From contig NZ_UTBZ01000216.1 in the NCBI RefSeq assembly GCF_900580865.1, positions 1 through 64,000 on the forward strand: a stretch of DNA of 64,000 nucleotides. The letters are read 5' to 3'. Origin of the DNA: Pseudomonas viridiflava. GTDB taxonomy: Bacteria > Pseudomonadota > Gammaproteobacteria > Pseudomonadales > Pseudomonadaceae. Position numbers and translations under genes: made by a program. Positions 18,329-28,163 of the stretch are shown here, one piece after another (position 1 is the first letter of the stretch; each line of letters opens with the position of its first letter). The notes beneath the pieces were generated by a model that saw only the letters and a program-made list of their open reading frames with translations, ran no database searches and had not been told where the DNA came from.

Positions 18329-21289
18329 ATGCACCGGAACACGCCCCAAATCACTGTGTATGACGCTCGCGGCTCAGTGGCGCGTACGGTTGCCTATTGC
18401 AGACATTCTGCCGAGGATGATTCGCAGGCGTACGTTAGCCAAACCGTCGACGACTTCGAGCATCGTGCCATCCACATTCGCGATCCCCGACTGTTTGCGC
18501 TGTTTCAGGCTGACCTGACGATCCCCGCCAACCAAACCACAATCACCAGCCTGTCCGGCATCACTCTGTTGTCGGTCAATGTCGACGCCGGCTGGCGTCT
18601 GGACCTGTCCGGGGCGTCCGGCGAGCCCTTGGAAAGCTGGGACCAGAAGCTCGGTCAGCACCGTGTTGCCTACGATCAGTCGCTGCGTCCTGCATTCATC
18701 TTTGAGCGTGAAGCGGATCAGCCAGAGTGGTGCCGCGAGTGTTTCTCTTATGCCGATGCCAGCCCCGAGTCTGCATTGCACAACCGTTGCGGGCGGCTGA
18801 TCAGGCACGACGATACAGCGGGTACGCAGTATTTCAATGAGTTCAGCATACTGGGTGCTCCGCTTGAGCAGGCACGGCGCTTTCTCGATTCGCTGGACAT
18901 GCCGGACTGGCCGAAGAGTCAGGCCCTGCGCGAGATCTTGCTCGAGCCTGAGGCCGCGATCACCCGTACGGGCTATAACGCAGTCGGCGAGCCGGTCTAT
19001 GTTCTGGATGCCTTGGGCAATGAACAATGTTCGCGTCAGTCCTTGGCCGGTGCGCTTTCCGAAAGCCTTTTGAAGCTGGCGGGTGCTGGTCAATACAGCA
19101 GACTGGTCGCTGACGTTCACTACAACGCCGCCGGCCAGGTAGAGCAGCAAACAGCGGGGAACGGGGTCATCACGCGCAGCACGTTCGAGGCAGAAAGCGG
19201 GCTCCTGAGCACGTTGATCGCCCAGGTTGCAGGCCGGCCCCCGCTGCAAAGTCTGGCGTACAACTATGATGCGGTGGGTAATCTGATCAGTGTCACAGAC
19301 AGGGCGCAGCCGATCCGATACTTTCGAAATGAGCGCATCGTTGCGGTCAATACCTACCGTTACGACTCCCTTTATCAACTGATTGAAGCCAGTGGCTGGC
19401 AGCGGATCAATGCACCAGCAGGACCGCATTTGCCCGAATTCGTCTCTCCGCCAGATCCCAATCAGTTGGAAAACTATCTGCAAACGTACCGTTACGACGA
19501 AGGTGGAAATCTGCTGACAATGCACCACCATGCAGAGAGTGGTCAGCGCACCGAACGTACCGCTGTGGCCGCATTCAGCAATCGCAGTTTGCCGTATACC
19601 GCCAGCGGTGACCGGCCGGGAGAACAAGAGATAGCCGCCGGGTACGACGCCAATGGAAATCTCAATGTGCTGCAAAAGGGTCAGAATTTACGCTGGGACA
19701 GTCGTAACCAACTGCTTCAGGTCGATCAGGTCGTCCGTGCCGATTCGGCCAACGATGGCGAGTGCTATATCTATGACGGTGAAGGCCAACGGGTACGCAA
19801 AATCCGCACAACCGACAGCGCCAATCTGACCCGCCTGCATGAAACCCGATATCTGCCCGGGCTGGAAATCCGTAAAACCCCCGAGCAAACCCTGCATGTC
19901 ATCAGCGCCCAGGCCGGTCGCTGCACAGTGCAGGTTTTACATTGGGAGCAAGGCAGGTCGGCGCGGATCGATAACGATCAACAACGCTACATCCTTAACG
20001 ATCACCTGAACTCCAGCACTCTGGAACTTGATGCCGATGCGCAACTCATCAGTCATGAAAGTTACTATCCGTATGGCGGCACAGCCTGGTGGGCCGGACG
20101 TGACAAAGTCGAAGCCAGTTACCGGACGGTGCGTTATTCGGGCCAGGAGCGGGACGCAACAGGCTTGTATTACTACGGGTTTCGTTATTACCTGCCATGG
20201 CGTCAACGATGGCTGAGTGCCGACCCGGGGGGTGTTCACGATGGGCTGAATTTGTATCGGATGGTGGGCGGAAACCCGATCGGTTTCGTCGACTTGCAGG
20301 GCTTGGCCAAAACGCGAGTGACCCCGACCCAGCGCCTTAAGGCCATTCCATCCGGAGTGGGCCGGGGGATTGTGAAGGGCGCTGCGGGGTACGCTGCCAA
20401 GTATGTTGCGAAGACCGTGATGAAGCTGGCTGCGCAGGAAGCTCTGAGAAGCGCGGCGATGGTTCTGAGCGGTGCTTCATGGGCTTACGCGTCAGCAGGA
20501 TTCGCGGGGCATTATCTTGAAGCTGCTGGCGTGAGCAGAATCTCTAAAGGTTTGGGAATGGGGGCGGCGGCATTGGGAGGCCTGGCAGCGGGGGTTGGGG
20601 TTGCTTTTCTTTCCAACCCTGTCGATGTGTTGGCCGAAGTTGCAAAAAATCTCGGCAGCGGAGTCACCGGCAGATTGATTTCCAGTGTTGGTGGTTCCAT
20701 TGCCTATGACGGCAATGCGACGCCGAGATCGCAAGCGGTGAATGTCGGTGCCGATCTCGCGGTGAATTTTGGCGAGGGCATGTTGTTCAGTGCCTTGCCA
20801 GGCACAGTCCCTCCAATCTTGAAGTCGATGTCTAACGGGGCGATGAAAAGTGGTTTGGGTGACTCTATTCGCTCTGCAGCCTCCGTCCCGGCCAGTTATC
20901 GCGAAAGCAATCCGACGTTCCCGACACTCGAAGACATGAAAACATTCGGAAAAGGCTTTCTGCACGATACCGCTATGTCTTCGGTCTACGGTGTAGGTGA
21001 TGTATTGATCAACCGTGGGATAGGTACTGCTCTGGGGAATCATGTGGTAGACCCGGTTTTACGAGCCGGCTTTGAAAATCTTCAGCTCGCCGGTCAGTTC
21101 GACGCCCTCGTAGGTGAAAGGGTTTTGTCTGGGGTGGGTCTGCATGAGGTCACCGCCGTTCCCAATGTAACGACGCCCAGAGCCGATACCGACAGAAATC
21201 TGATAACCGCCGCAGAAAAACGAAAACTCTATAAAGAAACCAGGAACGGTGGCCAACGACTACTGAGCAACGCTACGACGTCTGTCTGA
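18329..21289 (+). CDS. RHS-repeat protein with variable C-terminal domain (putative toxin)
   Basis: This 986-residue protein is built of YD repeats (for example YDAVGN, YRYDEGGN, YDANGN). It reaches the RHS-associated core with YRFYL-like spacing, ending in the cleavage-site region LSADPGG...LYRMVGGNPIGFVD near residues 630-655. After the core, a C-terminal region of about 327 residues is Ala/Gly-rich and partly hydrophobic and matches no toxin I recognise. There is no signal peptide, VgrG/PAAR-like N-terminus or downstream immunity gene, so it resembles TccC-type insecticidal toxin components more than contact-dependent RHS effectors. ATG 18329 has GAGG upstream. It lies between a response regulator and a kinase and looks inserted in the signalling block. 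Confidence 0.86.
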   Translation: MHRNTPQITVYDARGSVARTVAYCRHSAEDDSQAYVSQTVDDFEHRAIHIRDPRLFALFQADLTIPANQTTITSLSGITLLSVNVDAGWRLDLSGASGEPLESWDQKLGQHRVAYDQSLRPAFIFEREADQPEWCRECFSYADASPESALHNRCGRLIRHDDTAGTQYFNEFSILGAPLEQARRFLDSLDMPDWPKSQALREILLEPEAAITRTGYNAVGEPVYVLDALGNEQCSRQSLAGALSESLLKLAGAGQYSRLVADVHYNAAGQVEQQTAGNGVITRSTFEAESGLLSTLIAQVAGRPPLQSLAYNYDAVGNLISVTDRAQPIRYFRNERIVAVNTYRYDSLYQLIEASGWQRINAPAGPHLPEFVSPPDPNQLENYLQTYRYDEGGNLLTMHHHAESGQRTERTAVAAFSNRSLPYTASGDRPGEQEIAAGYDANGNLNVLQKGQNLRWDSRNQLLQVDQVVRADSANDGECYIYDGEGQRVRKIRTTDSANLTRLHETRYLPGLEIRKTPEQTLHVISAQAGRCTVQVLHWEQGRSARIDNDQQRYILNDHLNSSTLELDADAQLISHESYYPYGGTAWWAGRDKVEASYRTVRYSGQERDATGLYYYGFRYYLPWRQRWLSADPGGVHDGLNLYRMVGGNPIGFVDLQGLAKTRVTPTQRLKAIPSGVGRGIVKGAAGYAAKYVAKTVMKLAAQEALRSAAMVLSGASWAYASAGFAGHYLEAAGVSRISKGLGMGAAALGGLAAGVGVAFLSNPVDVLAEVAKNLGSGVTGRLISSVGGSIAYDGNATPRSQAVNVGADLAVNFGEGMLFSALPGTVPPILKSMSNGAMKSGLGDSIRSAASVPASYRESNPTFPTLEDMKTFGKGFLHDTAMSSVYGVGDVLINRGIGTALGNHVVDPVLRAGFENLQLAGQFDALVGERVLSGVGLHEVTAVPNVTTPRADTDRNLITAAEKRKLYKETRNGGQRLLSNATTSV

Positions 21290-21305
21290 TGAGATGAGCG
21301 ATTGG

Positions 21306-22976
21306 TCATTGCCGAATCATTTCCCTGACCTTGGCGGTCAACAGGTCAAAAGTGAACGGTTTGGTGATCATCTGCATCCCTGAATCGAGGAACCCGCCGC
21401 GCACCGCCGCGTGCTCGGCGTATCCGGTGATAAACAGCACCTTCAACCCCGGCCGATATTGACGGCCGACTTCCGCCAGTTGCCGGCCGTTCATGCCCGG
21501 CAGGCCGACATCACTGATCAGCAGATCAATGCGCTGCGTCGAGTTCAGAATCGGCACCGCGCTGTCGGCATCCCAGGCTTCGACATAGGCATAACCCAAT
21601 TCACCGAGCACCGCGCAAACCAGTACGCGCACCGCCGGGTCATCTTCGACGATCAGCACGGTTTCGCCATCCAGCGCATCCGGCGCCTGTTGAATGTCGG
21701 GGTCGGGACTTTCCAGTTCTTCACCACGAAAACGCGGCAGGTACAGCCTGACCGTGGTGCCCTCATCGATTTCGCTGTCGATCGAGACATGGCCGCGGGA
21801 CTGCTTGCTGAAACCGTAGATCATCGACAGGCCCAGCCCTGTGCCCTGGCCGATCGGTTTGGTGGTGAAGAAAGGGTCAAACGCACGATTGATGACACTC
21901 TGCGGCATGCCGCTGCCGTTGTCGGTGACGCTGAGCATCACGTAATCACCGGGTTCGAGGTTGCTGTAGGCTTCAGTGAATTCGCGTTTGAGCACCTGAT
22001 TGCTAGTCTCGACCACCAGTTTACCGCCGTCGGGCATGGCATCACGGGCATTGATCACCAGGTTGAGCAGGGCGCTTTCCAGTTGATTGGGATCGGCCTC
22101 GGCGACCCATAATTTGTCATTGAGGCGCATGTCCAGTTGAATGCTTTCGTTGAGGCTGCGTTGCAGCAGCTCGCCCATGGACAACACCAGCGTGTTCATC
22201 TGCACGGCTTTGGAGTCGAGCGACTGGCGGCGTGAAAACGCCAGCAAACGGTGAGTCAGACCCGCTGCGCGATTGGCCGAGGTCACACCCAGGTCGATCA
22301 GGCTGTCCAGGTCGTCTGTACGCCCACGGGCAAGACGCCGACGCAGCAACTCAAGGCTGCCGATGATGCCGGTGAGCATGTTGTTGAAGTCGTGGGCGAT
22401 GCCGCCGGTGAGTTGGCCGACAGCTTCCATTTTCTGCGACTGACGCAGTGCTTCTTCGTTGTGGCGTAGTTGCGCGGTACGCTCTTCGACCTGTTGCTCA
22501 AGGGTTTCCAGGGTCGACTGCAGTCGCCGTTCGCTTTCACTCAGGTCGATCAGGCGGTCGCGGGCTTCGTATTGTCGTCGGCGGCCACGCAATGCGGCGG
22601 AGACCATACTGACCAGTGTCGCCGGATGAAACGGTCGCTCAAGGAAGGTCACGTTGCCCAGCAGATCGCTCAGGCGCGAGGAAGGGCCTTGTTCCTGACC
22701 GCCGTGATGGGTCAACAGCACAATGGGCAGATCCGACCAGGCCGATTGCTGTTCCAGGTGCAGGAACAACGCTTCCAGCTCCGGCCCGCGCAACGCTTCG
22801 GCAGCGACCAGCACAAGACCGGCACCCAATTCAAGTTCGGTACACAGCGATCCCAGATTGGGGGTGACCAGTCCTTCGTAACCGGCCTCGTTGAGGATCA
22901 TCAGCGCAATCTGGCTGTCGCGACCCACAGGCGCCAGAATCAACGCCCGTTCAGCCAGCGGCACCTGGACCGTCAC
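21306..22976 (-). CDS. Hybrid histidine kinase with degenerate N-terminal receiver
   Basis: This cytoplasmic sensor kinase has 556 residues. The N-terminal receiver-like domain (about 8-130) lacks the phosphoacceptor: the usual Asp position reads LVLVAAEAL. A coiled coil (140-180) follows, then HisKA of the GGIAHDFNN type with H195, an HATPase with LVINARDAM, DNGSGM and GTGLGL boxes, and a C-terminal receiver with an intact Asp in LISDVGLPGMNG. The GTG start at 22976 overlaps the stop of the KaiC-like gene (GTGA), so the two are translationally coupled. A partner of the KaiC-like ATPase is likely. Confidence 0.93.
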   Translation of the reverse strand: MTVQVPLAERALILAPVGRDSQIALMILNEAGYEGLVTPNLGSLCTELELGAGLVLVAAEALRGPELEALFLHLEQQSAWSDLPIVLLTHHGGQEQGPSSRLSDLLGNVTFLERPFHPATLVSMVSAALRGRRRQYEARDRLIDLSESERRLQSTLETLEQQVEERTAQLRHNEEALRQSQKMEAVGQLTGGIAHDFNNMLTGIIGSLELLRRRLARGRTDDLDSLIDLGVTSANRAAGLTHRLLAFSRRQSLDSKAVQMNTLVLSMGELLQRSLNESIQLDMRLNDKLWVAEADPNQLESALLNLVINARDAMPDGGKLVVETSNQVLKREFTEAYSNLEPGDYVMLSVTDNGSGMPQSVINRAFDPFFTTKPIGQGTGLGLSMIYGFSKQSRGHVSIDSEIDEGTTVRLYLPRFRGEELESPDPDIQQAPDALDGETVLIVEDDPAVRVLVCAVLGELGYAYVEAWDADSAVPILNSTQRIDLLISDVGLPGMNGRQLAEVGRQYRPGLKVLFITGYAEHAAVRGGFLDSGMQMITKPFTFDLLTAKVREMIRQ

Positions 22977-24475
22977 AAGGTTTCTTCCCGAAGCAACGGA
23001 TTACTCGCACCGAGGTAGGTGGGGACGCCACGCAGTACGCCCTGAAAGGCTTCCAGCGGTTCGCCGATGGTCATGCCTTGCGTGGAAATACGGTATTCAC
23101 GAATGGTCGATTCGTGGCTGCCGGTGCGTTTCTTGATGATCGATATCGCGCGGCGGACTTTGCCCAGTGCTTCGAAGTAGCGCAACAGAATCACCGTGTC
23201 AGCCAGATAAGTAATGTCGACCGGCGCTTGCATGTCGCCAACCAGACCATGCTGGGCGACGGTCATGAAGGTCGCCGCGCCTTTGCGGTTCAGGTACAGC
23301 AACAGTTCGTGCATGTGCAGCACCAACGCGTTTTCTTCCGGCATTGCCGCCTGATAGCCGTTGATGCTGTCGATGACCACGGTTTTGATTTGACCTTCAT
23401 CGACACAGCGGCGCACGCGGTGGGAGAACTCGCCTGGCGACAGCTCGGCGGCGTCGACCTGTTCGATCAACAGGTTGCCGGTGGCTTGCAGCGCCTTGAG
23501 GTCGATGCCGATGTTTTTCATGCGTTCGAACAGCAGGCCGAGTTCTTCATCGAAGATAAACAGCGCGGCTTTTTCCCCGCGTAGTACGGCAGCGGCAGCG
23601 AAGATCATCGAAATCAGCGATTTACCGGTACCGGCAGGGCCGAGAATCAGCGTACTTGAACCGGTCTCGATGCCGCCGCCGAGCAGGGCGTCCATCTCCG
23701 GGATGGCGCTGGACAGTTGCAGGCGCGCATAGTCGCCGCGATGTTCTGCCGCCACCAGGCGGGGGAACACATGCACTCCATCGCCCATGATGGTGAAGTC
23801 GTGGAAACCACCGCGATACTTCTGGCCCCGGTATTTGACCACCCGCACGCGACGGCGCTCGGCGCCGTAGTTGGGCGTCAGTTCTTCAAGGCGAATCACC
23901 CCGTGAGCGACGCTGTGCACGGTTTTGTCGAGGGACTCGGTCGTCAGGTCGTCGAGCAGCAAGACGGTGGCGTTATAGCGCACGAAGTAATGCTTGATGG
24001 CCAGAATCTGTCGGCGATAACGCAACGAACTCTGCGCCAGCAAACGGATCTCCGACAGACTGTCGAGTACTACCCGCGTTGGCTTGAAGCGTTCGACCGC
24101 TTCGAAAATCTGCTTGGTGGCTTCGCCCAGTTCCAGGTCGGAGGAGTACAGCAGGCTCTGCTGGTGTTCAGCATTGAGCAGGCTTTCCGGCGGCGTCAGC
24201 TCGAAAATCTTGATGTTGTCATCCAGCGTCCAGCCGTGCGACAGCGCACCTTGCCTTAATTCGCGCTCGGTTTCCGAGAGCGTGATGTACAACGAGCGTT
24301 CGCCGGCTTTCGCGCCGGCTAGGAGAAAATGCAAAGCGACCGTGGTTTTGCCGGTACCGGGTTCACCCTCCAGCAGGAAAACATGACCGCGAGACAAGCC
24401 ACCGGCCAGGATGTCATCCAGACCCACAATGCCGGTAGCGGCTTTCGCACTGATCAACTCGTTAGAAGTAGACAA
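22973..24475 (-). CDS. Double-domain KaiC-type ATPase
   Basis: This protein of about 500 residues has two tandem RecA/KaiC domains. Walker A1 GEPGTGKTT lies near residues 37-45 and Walker A2 GPAGTGKS near 278-286, with Walker B-like VVLDSLSEI and VVIDSINGY. KaiC homologues outside cyanobacteria are linked to stress and signal transduction. No kaiA or kaiB gene is present. The start is uncertain: TTG 24475 has GAGAGGG six bases upstream and gives MSTSNELIS, while ATG 24490 has no good ribosome-binding site. It forms an operon with the kinase at 21306, which suggests that the kinase feeds signal to or from the ATPase. Confidence 0.9.
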   Translation of the reverse strand: MSTSNELISAKAATGIVGLDDILAGGLSRGHVFLLEGEPGTGKTTVALHFLLAGAKAGERSLYITLSETERELRQGALSHGWTLDDNIKIFELTPPESLLNAEHQQSLLYSSDLELGEATKQIFEAVERFKPTRVVLDSLSEIRLLAQSSLRYRRQILAIKHYFVRYNATVLLLDDLTTESLDKTVHSVAHGVIRLEELTPNYGAERRRVRVVKYRGQKYRGGFHDFTIMGDGVHVFPRLVAAEHRGDYARLQLSSAIPEMDALLGGGIETGSSTLILGPAGTGKSLISMIFAAAAVLRGEKAALFIFDEELGLLFERMKNIGIDLKALQATGNLLIEQVDAAELSPGEFSHRVRRCVDEGQIKTVVIDSINGYQAAMPEENALVLHMHELLLYLNRKGAATFMTVAQHGLVGDMQAPVDITYLADTVILLRYFEALGKVRRAISIIKKRTGSHESTIREYRISTQGMTIGEPLEAFQGVLRGVPTYLGASNPLLREETL

Positions 24476-24606
24476 AAAATGCCCTCTCATGACTAAGGGA
24501 AGCGAGGCCGCCAACTAATCGGGCGGCCTGAATAACTTGACCTTGCGCCGTGATGGCAGTTCCGAACTTCCTTGCCGGAAGTGTCGAACAAGCTGTCGAA
24601 AGTGGC

Positions 24607-25662
24607 TCAGAGACCCTGTTGCAAGGCCGGATCATCCGGGTTGAGCTGCTCCAGCTGCGCCAACAGAATCTGCACATTCTGCAACTGGCCGCTTTCTTTC
24701 CAGTAGTTGATCAGCAAAACCCGCGCCTTGCGGTCAGCGGGGTGGCGCTGAACGATTTCCTGCAATTGCTTTTGCGCCGCTTCCAGTTCTTCGGCGCTGT
24801 GCAGGGTGGTGGCGAGGTCGTAGCGGTAATCCTTGTTGTCGGGTTCCAGCTCGACGGCTTTGGACAAACCGAGCAGGGCGTATTCGCGCTGATCGTGGTG
24901 CAACAGCCAAAGACCGAGGGCATGTTGCAGATAGGCCGAGTCAGGTTGTGCCTTGAGTTGCTGGCCCAGCAGTTGCCGGGCGGCGTCGGTTTGCCCCTGG
25001 CGGTCGAGGACATCGATCTGCATCACCAGCGCCGGAAGATTGCCGGGTTCCAGGCGCAGGGTATTATCGAGCGCGACCTGCGCCTCTTTGAGTTCGGCGT
25101 TGTGGATATGCAGTCGCGCCAGTTGCGCATAGCTCGTGGCGCTTTCCGGCTGCGCCTTGAGCGTCTGTTCCCAGCCGTCGATCGCTTGTTGCAGCGGAGC
25201 GAAGTAAAGGCCCAGCTCGTCCGGGGTCAAGCCGAGGAGGGCGTTGATCGCGGCAAAGCGCACGGTTTGATCTTCATCCTCGAGCATCGGCCCGAGCAAC
25301 AGGCTGCGTTGCCCACCCGGCACCAGCCCCACAACGCTTTTGATCGCCGCCAAGCGCACGCCGGGGGCTTCGTTTTGCAGGTCGGTGTCGGCCAGTTTCA
25401 ACGCTTGCGGGCTTGGGTAATTGGGCAGCTCACCGTGTAGCCACACGCGGCGTTTAACCGAAATATCCGGCCGGCCCAGTTGCTGATACAACTGACGCGC
25501 CGCGCCCGGTTGACCCTTGCGGGCAGCATCCAGCGCTTCGCTATAACCGTGCTTGATCGCATCGGGTATGACCGGGACTGTGCTGCGCACCGACAACCAG
25601 GCTACGACGACGACAAGCACAAGGCCCAGGCTGATAAGCAGGTAGCGGCGAGACTGAGACAT
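24607..25662 (-). CDS. TPR-repeat protein with N-terminal membrane anchor
   Basis: The 351-residue protein has one N-terminal hydrophobic helix (about residues 7-25, rich in L and V) and then a periplasmic or outer-face body. Residues about 45-150 look HEAT/TPR-like. Residues 165-345 contain tetratricopeptide repeats, seen as LARLHIHNAELKEAQVALD and similar units with the A/G-Y-A spacing. Such proteins scaffold multiprotein assemblies. ATG 25662 has GGAAA upstream, and the longer in-frame start at 25722 is rejected. It is divergent from the FUSC export operon; no specific function is apparent. Confidence 0.8.
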   Translation of the reverse strand: MSQSRRYLLISLGLVLVVVVAWLSVRSTVPVIPDAIKHGYSEALDAARKGQPGAARQLYQQLGRPDISVKRRVWLHGELPNYPSPQALKLADTDLQNEAPGVRLAAIKSVVGLVPGGQRSLLLGPMLEDEDQTVRFAAINALLGLTPDELGLYFAPLQQAIDGWEQTLKAQPESATSYAQLARLHIHNAELKEAQVALDNTLRLEPGNLPALVMQIDVLDRQGQTDAARQLLGQQLKAQPDSAYLQHALGLWLLHHDQREYALLGLSKAVELEPDNKDYRYDLATTLHSAEELEAAQKQLQEIVQRHPADRKARVLLINYWKESGQLQNVQILLAQLEQLNPDDPALQQGL

Positions 25663-25833
25663 GCAGGTTTCCGAAACAGGCGTACTTGAGCAGAGCGGCA
25701 AGCTTCGGTCAGCTCGGGCCATGAGTCAAACCCTGTGCATGCGAATCGCCCTACAAGTTGCGTCGACTCAGTTACCCGTCAAGCTTTCGATGCAGTGTCT
25801 ACGCTTGCAGAAGTCGTTTCGTTGAGTGTGCCC

Positions 25834-27969
25834 ATGCAAGCCCTGTTCACTTACTTCAAGGCGGTGATCCATCCGGGTCAGGCTGTCCTGCTGTTTGCCC
25901 TGCGAACCATTGCGGCAGGGTTACTGACGCTGTATCTGGCGTTTTTGTTCGATCTCGATCAGCCCAAGTGGTCGATCATGGCGGTGGTCATTGTCAGCCA
26001 GCCGTTGGCCGGGATGGCACTGGCACGCAGTTTCGGCCAGGTGATCGGCACGACCCTCGGTGCGGTGGTCGCGGTGTTGATCATGGCCATTTTTCCGCAG
26101 GCTCCGCTGCCGTTCATTACCACCCTGGCCCTGTGGCTGGCGCTGTGTACGGCAGGCGGCACGCTGTTGCGCTACACCAGTTCGCAAGCGTTTGTGCTCA
26201 GTGGTTACACCGCGGTGGTGGTGGCGTTGCTGGCGATTCCGGATCAGGACGGGACCTTTTTATTGGCCGTGACCCGCGTTACCGAAACCTTGCTGGCCGT
26301 GGCATGCGTGTGTGTGGTCAGCCTGTTGACGGCGCGCCCACAAGCCGTGGCCAAGGGCTATTTCGCCAAAGTCGATCAGGTGATCAAACTGGCCGCCAGC
26401 CATGCAGCAGCGGTACTTCGCACGGAAGAAAGCGAAGCCGAGTTCCAGCGCCGGCAAATGCAACTGCTCGGCGAGATCAGCGCCCTTGAAGGCCTGCGTC
26501 GGCACCTGTACTTCGATGCGCCACGCTTACGCAGCGCCAACCATCTGGTGCTGCTGTTGGGTAACCAACTAATGCTGCTGACCTCTCGGTTGACCGCATT
26601 GCGTCACCAGCGTGAATTGCTCACCGAACGCTGGGAGGGTGACTTGCCGCTGGATATTCAACGTTTGCGCGCCGCTGAACTGGCGTTGCTCGATCAGTTG
26701 GCAGAGCAGGGGCGGTCACTGCCGGCAAAAACACGACAGCACTTCGTCAGCCTGCAGCAACAGTTCGAGGCGCTGGCTTATCAGGCTGAGCAGTTGACCG
26801 AAGACATGAGCGCCACCTTGCGCTCACTGGCCTGGGCGCTGCGCTGGGAACAGGCGCGGCTGTTGCAGCAACTGGAGCAGATCCTTGAACTGAGCGATGC
26901 CATTCAGGAAGGGCGCGAGGCCAGTTGCCTCTATCGTGGCCAGGTCAGCCCTCTGCATCTGGATTTCACCCTGGCGTCGATGAATGCGATCCGCGCCTTC
27001 ACCGCGTTGCTGGTGGCCGGGTTGATCTGGATCGAAACCGCTTGGGACGGCGCGCGGGGCGGGATGATTCTGGTGGGAATCCTCTGTTCGCTGATGGCCA
27101 CGTTTCCGCGTCCGCTGATGGCCGCGCAGAGTTACGCCCGCGGCTTGGGTTTGGCGCTGGTGGTGTCGGCGTTCTATCAGTTCATGCTGGTGCCGGCGAT
27201 CAGTGACTTCGAACTGTTGGCATTGCTGTTGGCGCCGCTGCTGTATGTGATCGCAATAGGTCTGGCCAGCCCGGCCACTGCAGGAATCGGCATGGGCCTG
27301 GGTTTGTCGAGTTTTCTCATGCTTGGTCCACAGAATGTCGGCACCGGGCAGAACACGGCAATTCAATGGTTCGAGTTCGCCGGCGCCTACGTCAGTGCGG
27401 CAATGCTCGCCTTGATCGTCTATGCGTGGATTTTCCCGTTTCGCCCGGCATGGCGCCTTCGCCGCTTGTACAACGAAGCGCGCGAGCAGGTGTATGCGCT
27501 GAGCAAAACCCCGGCGACCGATGAACAACAGTTTGCCTTTGAAAGCCGCATGGTCGATCGCCTGACCAGCATGCTCGGCCTGCTGCCAGCGGTGAACAAC
27601 CGGGCCATGCAGCAACTCTATGAAGTCAGCCTGGCGTGCGTGGCACTGGGTGTGGCAATGCACCAGTTGCGGCAGCAGGCGCAGAACAATGCACTGCTGA
27701 CAGATGACTTCACCCAGCGTCTGGCTTCGGCCGTGCGCAAGACCGGGCGCTTTGTCGCCGGGCGGCAGGATGTGCAACTGGCGCCGTTGTTGGCCACCCT
27801 GCATACATTGGGCGACGAGCTGGATGAACTGCACGTCGCCAGCCATGAGCATGTCTGGTCGCTGTTTCGTATGCGTGTGGCCCTGTTGATCGTCGTGTCT
27901 TTCCTGCAGCGTCACGGTGACGACATTCAGCGCTCCGTCCCGGAAGGAGAAGCAGCCCTTGCCCATTGA
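25834..27969 (+). CDS. FUSC/AaeB-type efflux protein
   Basis: This inner-membrane exporter has about 711 residues. Two blocks of transmembrane helices (about 10-165 and 390-530) are separated by a soluble helical region, as in AaeB and other fusaric acid/aromatic acid resistance pumps. It is followed with overlap by a DUF1656 gene and then an HlyD-family adaptor, the standard three-gene aaeXAB-like order. Together they would move aromatic carboxylates or similar toxic compounds across the inner membrane and hand them to an outer-membrane channel. The start at ATG 25834 is a choice; an in-frame start at 25735 would add 33 residues of unconvincing sequence. Confidence 0.88.
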   Translation: MQALFTYFKAVIHPGQAVLLFALRTIAAGLLTLYLAFLFDLDQPKWSIMAVVIVSQPLAGMALARSFGQVIGTTLGAVVAVLIMAIFPQAPLPFITTLALWLALCTAGGTLLRYTSSQAFVLSGYTAVVVALLAIPDQDGTFLLAVTRVTETLLAVACVCVVSLLTARPQAVAKGYFAKVDQVIKLAASHAAAVLRTEESEAEFQRRQMQLLGEISALEGLRRHLYFDAPRLRSANHLVLLLGNQLMLLTSRLTALRHQRELLTERWEGDLPLDIQRLRAAELALLDQLAEQGRSLPAKTRQHFVSLQQQFEALAYQAEQLTEDMSATLRSLAWALRWEQARLLQQLEQILELSDAIQEGREASCLYRGQVSPLHLDFTLASMNAIRAFTALLVAGLIWIETAWDGARGGMILVGILCSLMATFPRPLMAAQSYARGLGLALVVSAFYQFMLVPAISDFELLALLLAPLLYVIAIGLASPATAGIGMGLGLSSFLMLGPQNVGTGQNTAIQWFEFAGAYVSAAMLALIVYAWIFPFRPAWRLRRLYNEAREQVYALSKTPATDEQQFAFESRMVDRLTSMLGLLPAVNNRAMQQLYEVSLACVALGVAMHQLRQQAQNNALLTDDFTQRLASAVRKTGRFVAGRQDVQLAPLLATLHTLGDELDELHVASHEHVWSLFRMRVALLIVVSFLQRHGDDIQRSVPEGEAALAH

Positions 27970-28159
27970 TTTCGAGATCGGCGGTGTCTATCTGCCGCCC
28001 ATCGCCCAGGCGTTACTGTTGGCCATACCGATCTTCATGGTGCTGGACTGGGGATTGCGGCGCCTGGGCGTGCTGCGTCTGGTCTGGCATGAAGCGCTTT
28101 TCGAAGGCGCCTTGTATGCCTGCGTCTGTGCCACGCTGATTCTGCTGATGGGAGCTTGA
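27959..28159 (+). CDS. DUF1656 small membrane protein (AaeX-like)
   Basis: This 66-residue protein has two transmembrane helices (about 13-30 and 46-63). The family lies in nearly every FUSC/HlyD efflux operon and its exact role is not known. The start is inferred to be TTG 27959, because AAGGAG stands nine bases upstream; no ATG fits. It overlaps the FUSC gene by 11 bases and ends 4 bases before the HlyD gene. Confidence 0.85.
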   Translation: MPIDFEIGGVYLPPIAQALLLAIPIFMVLDWGLRRLGVLRLVWHEALFEGALYACVCATLILLMGA

Positions 28160-28163
28160 TGCC

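Noticed and set aside
21306..24475. A circadian clock locus because of the KaiC homologue
   Set aside because: KaiA and KaiB are absent, and many non-cyanobacterial KaiC homologues serve signalling or stress roles without rhythm.
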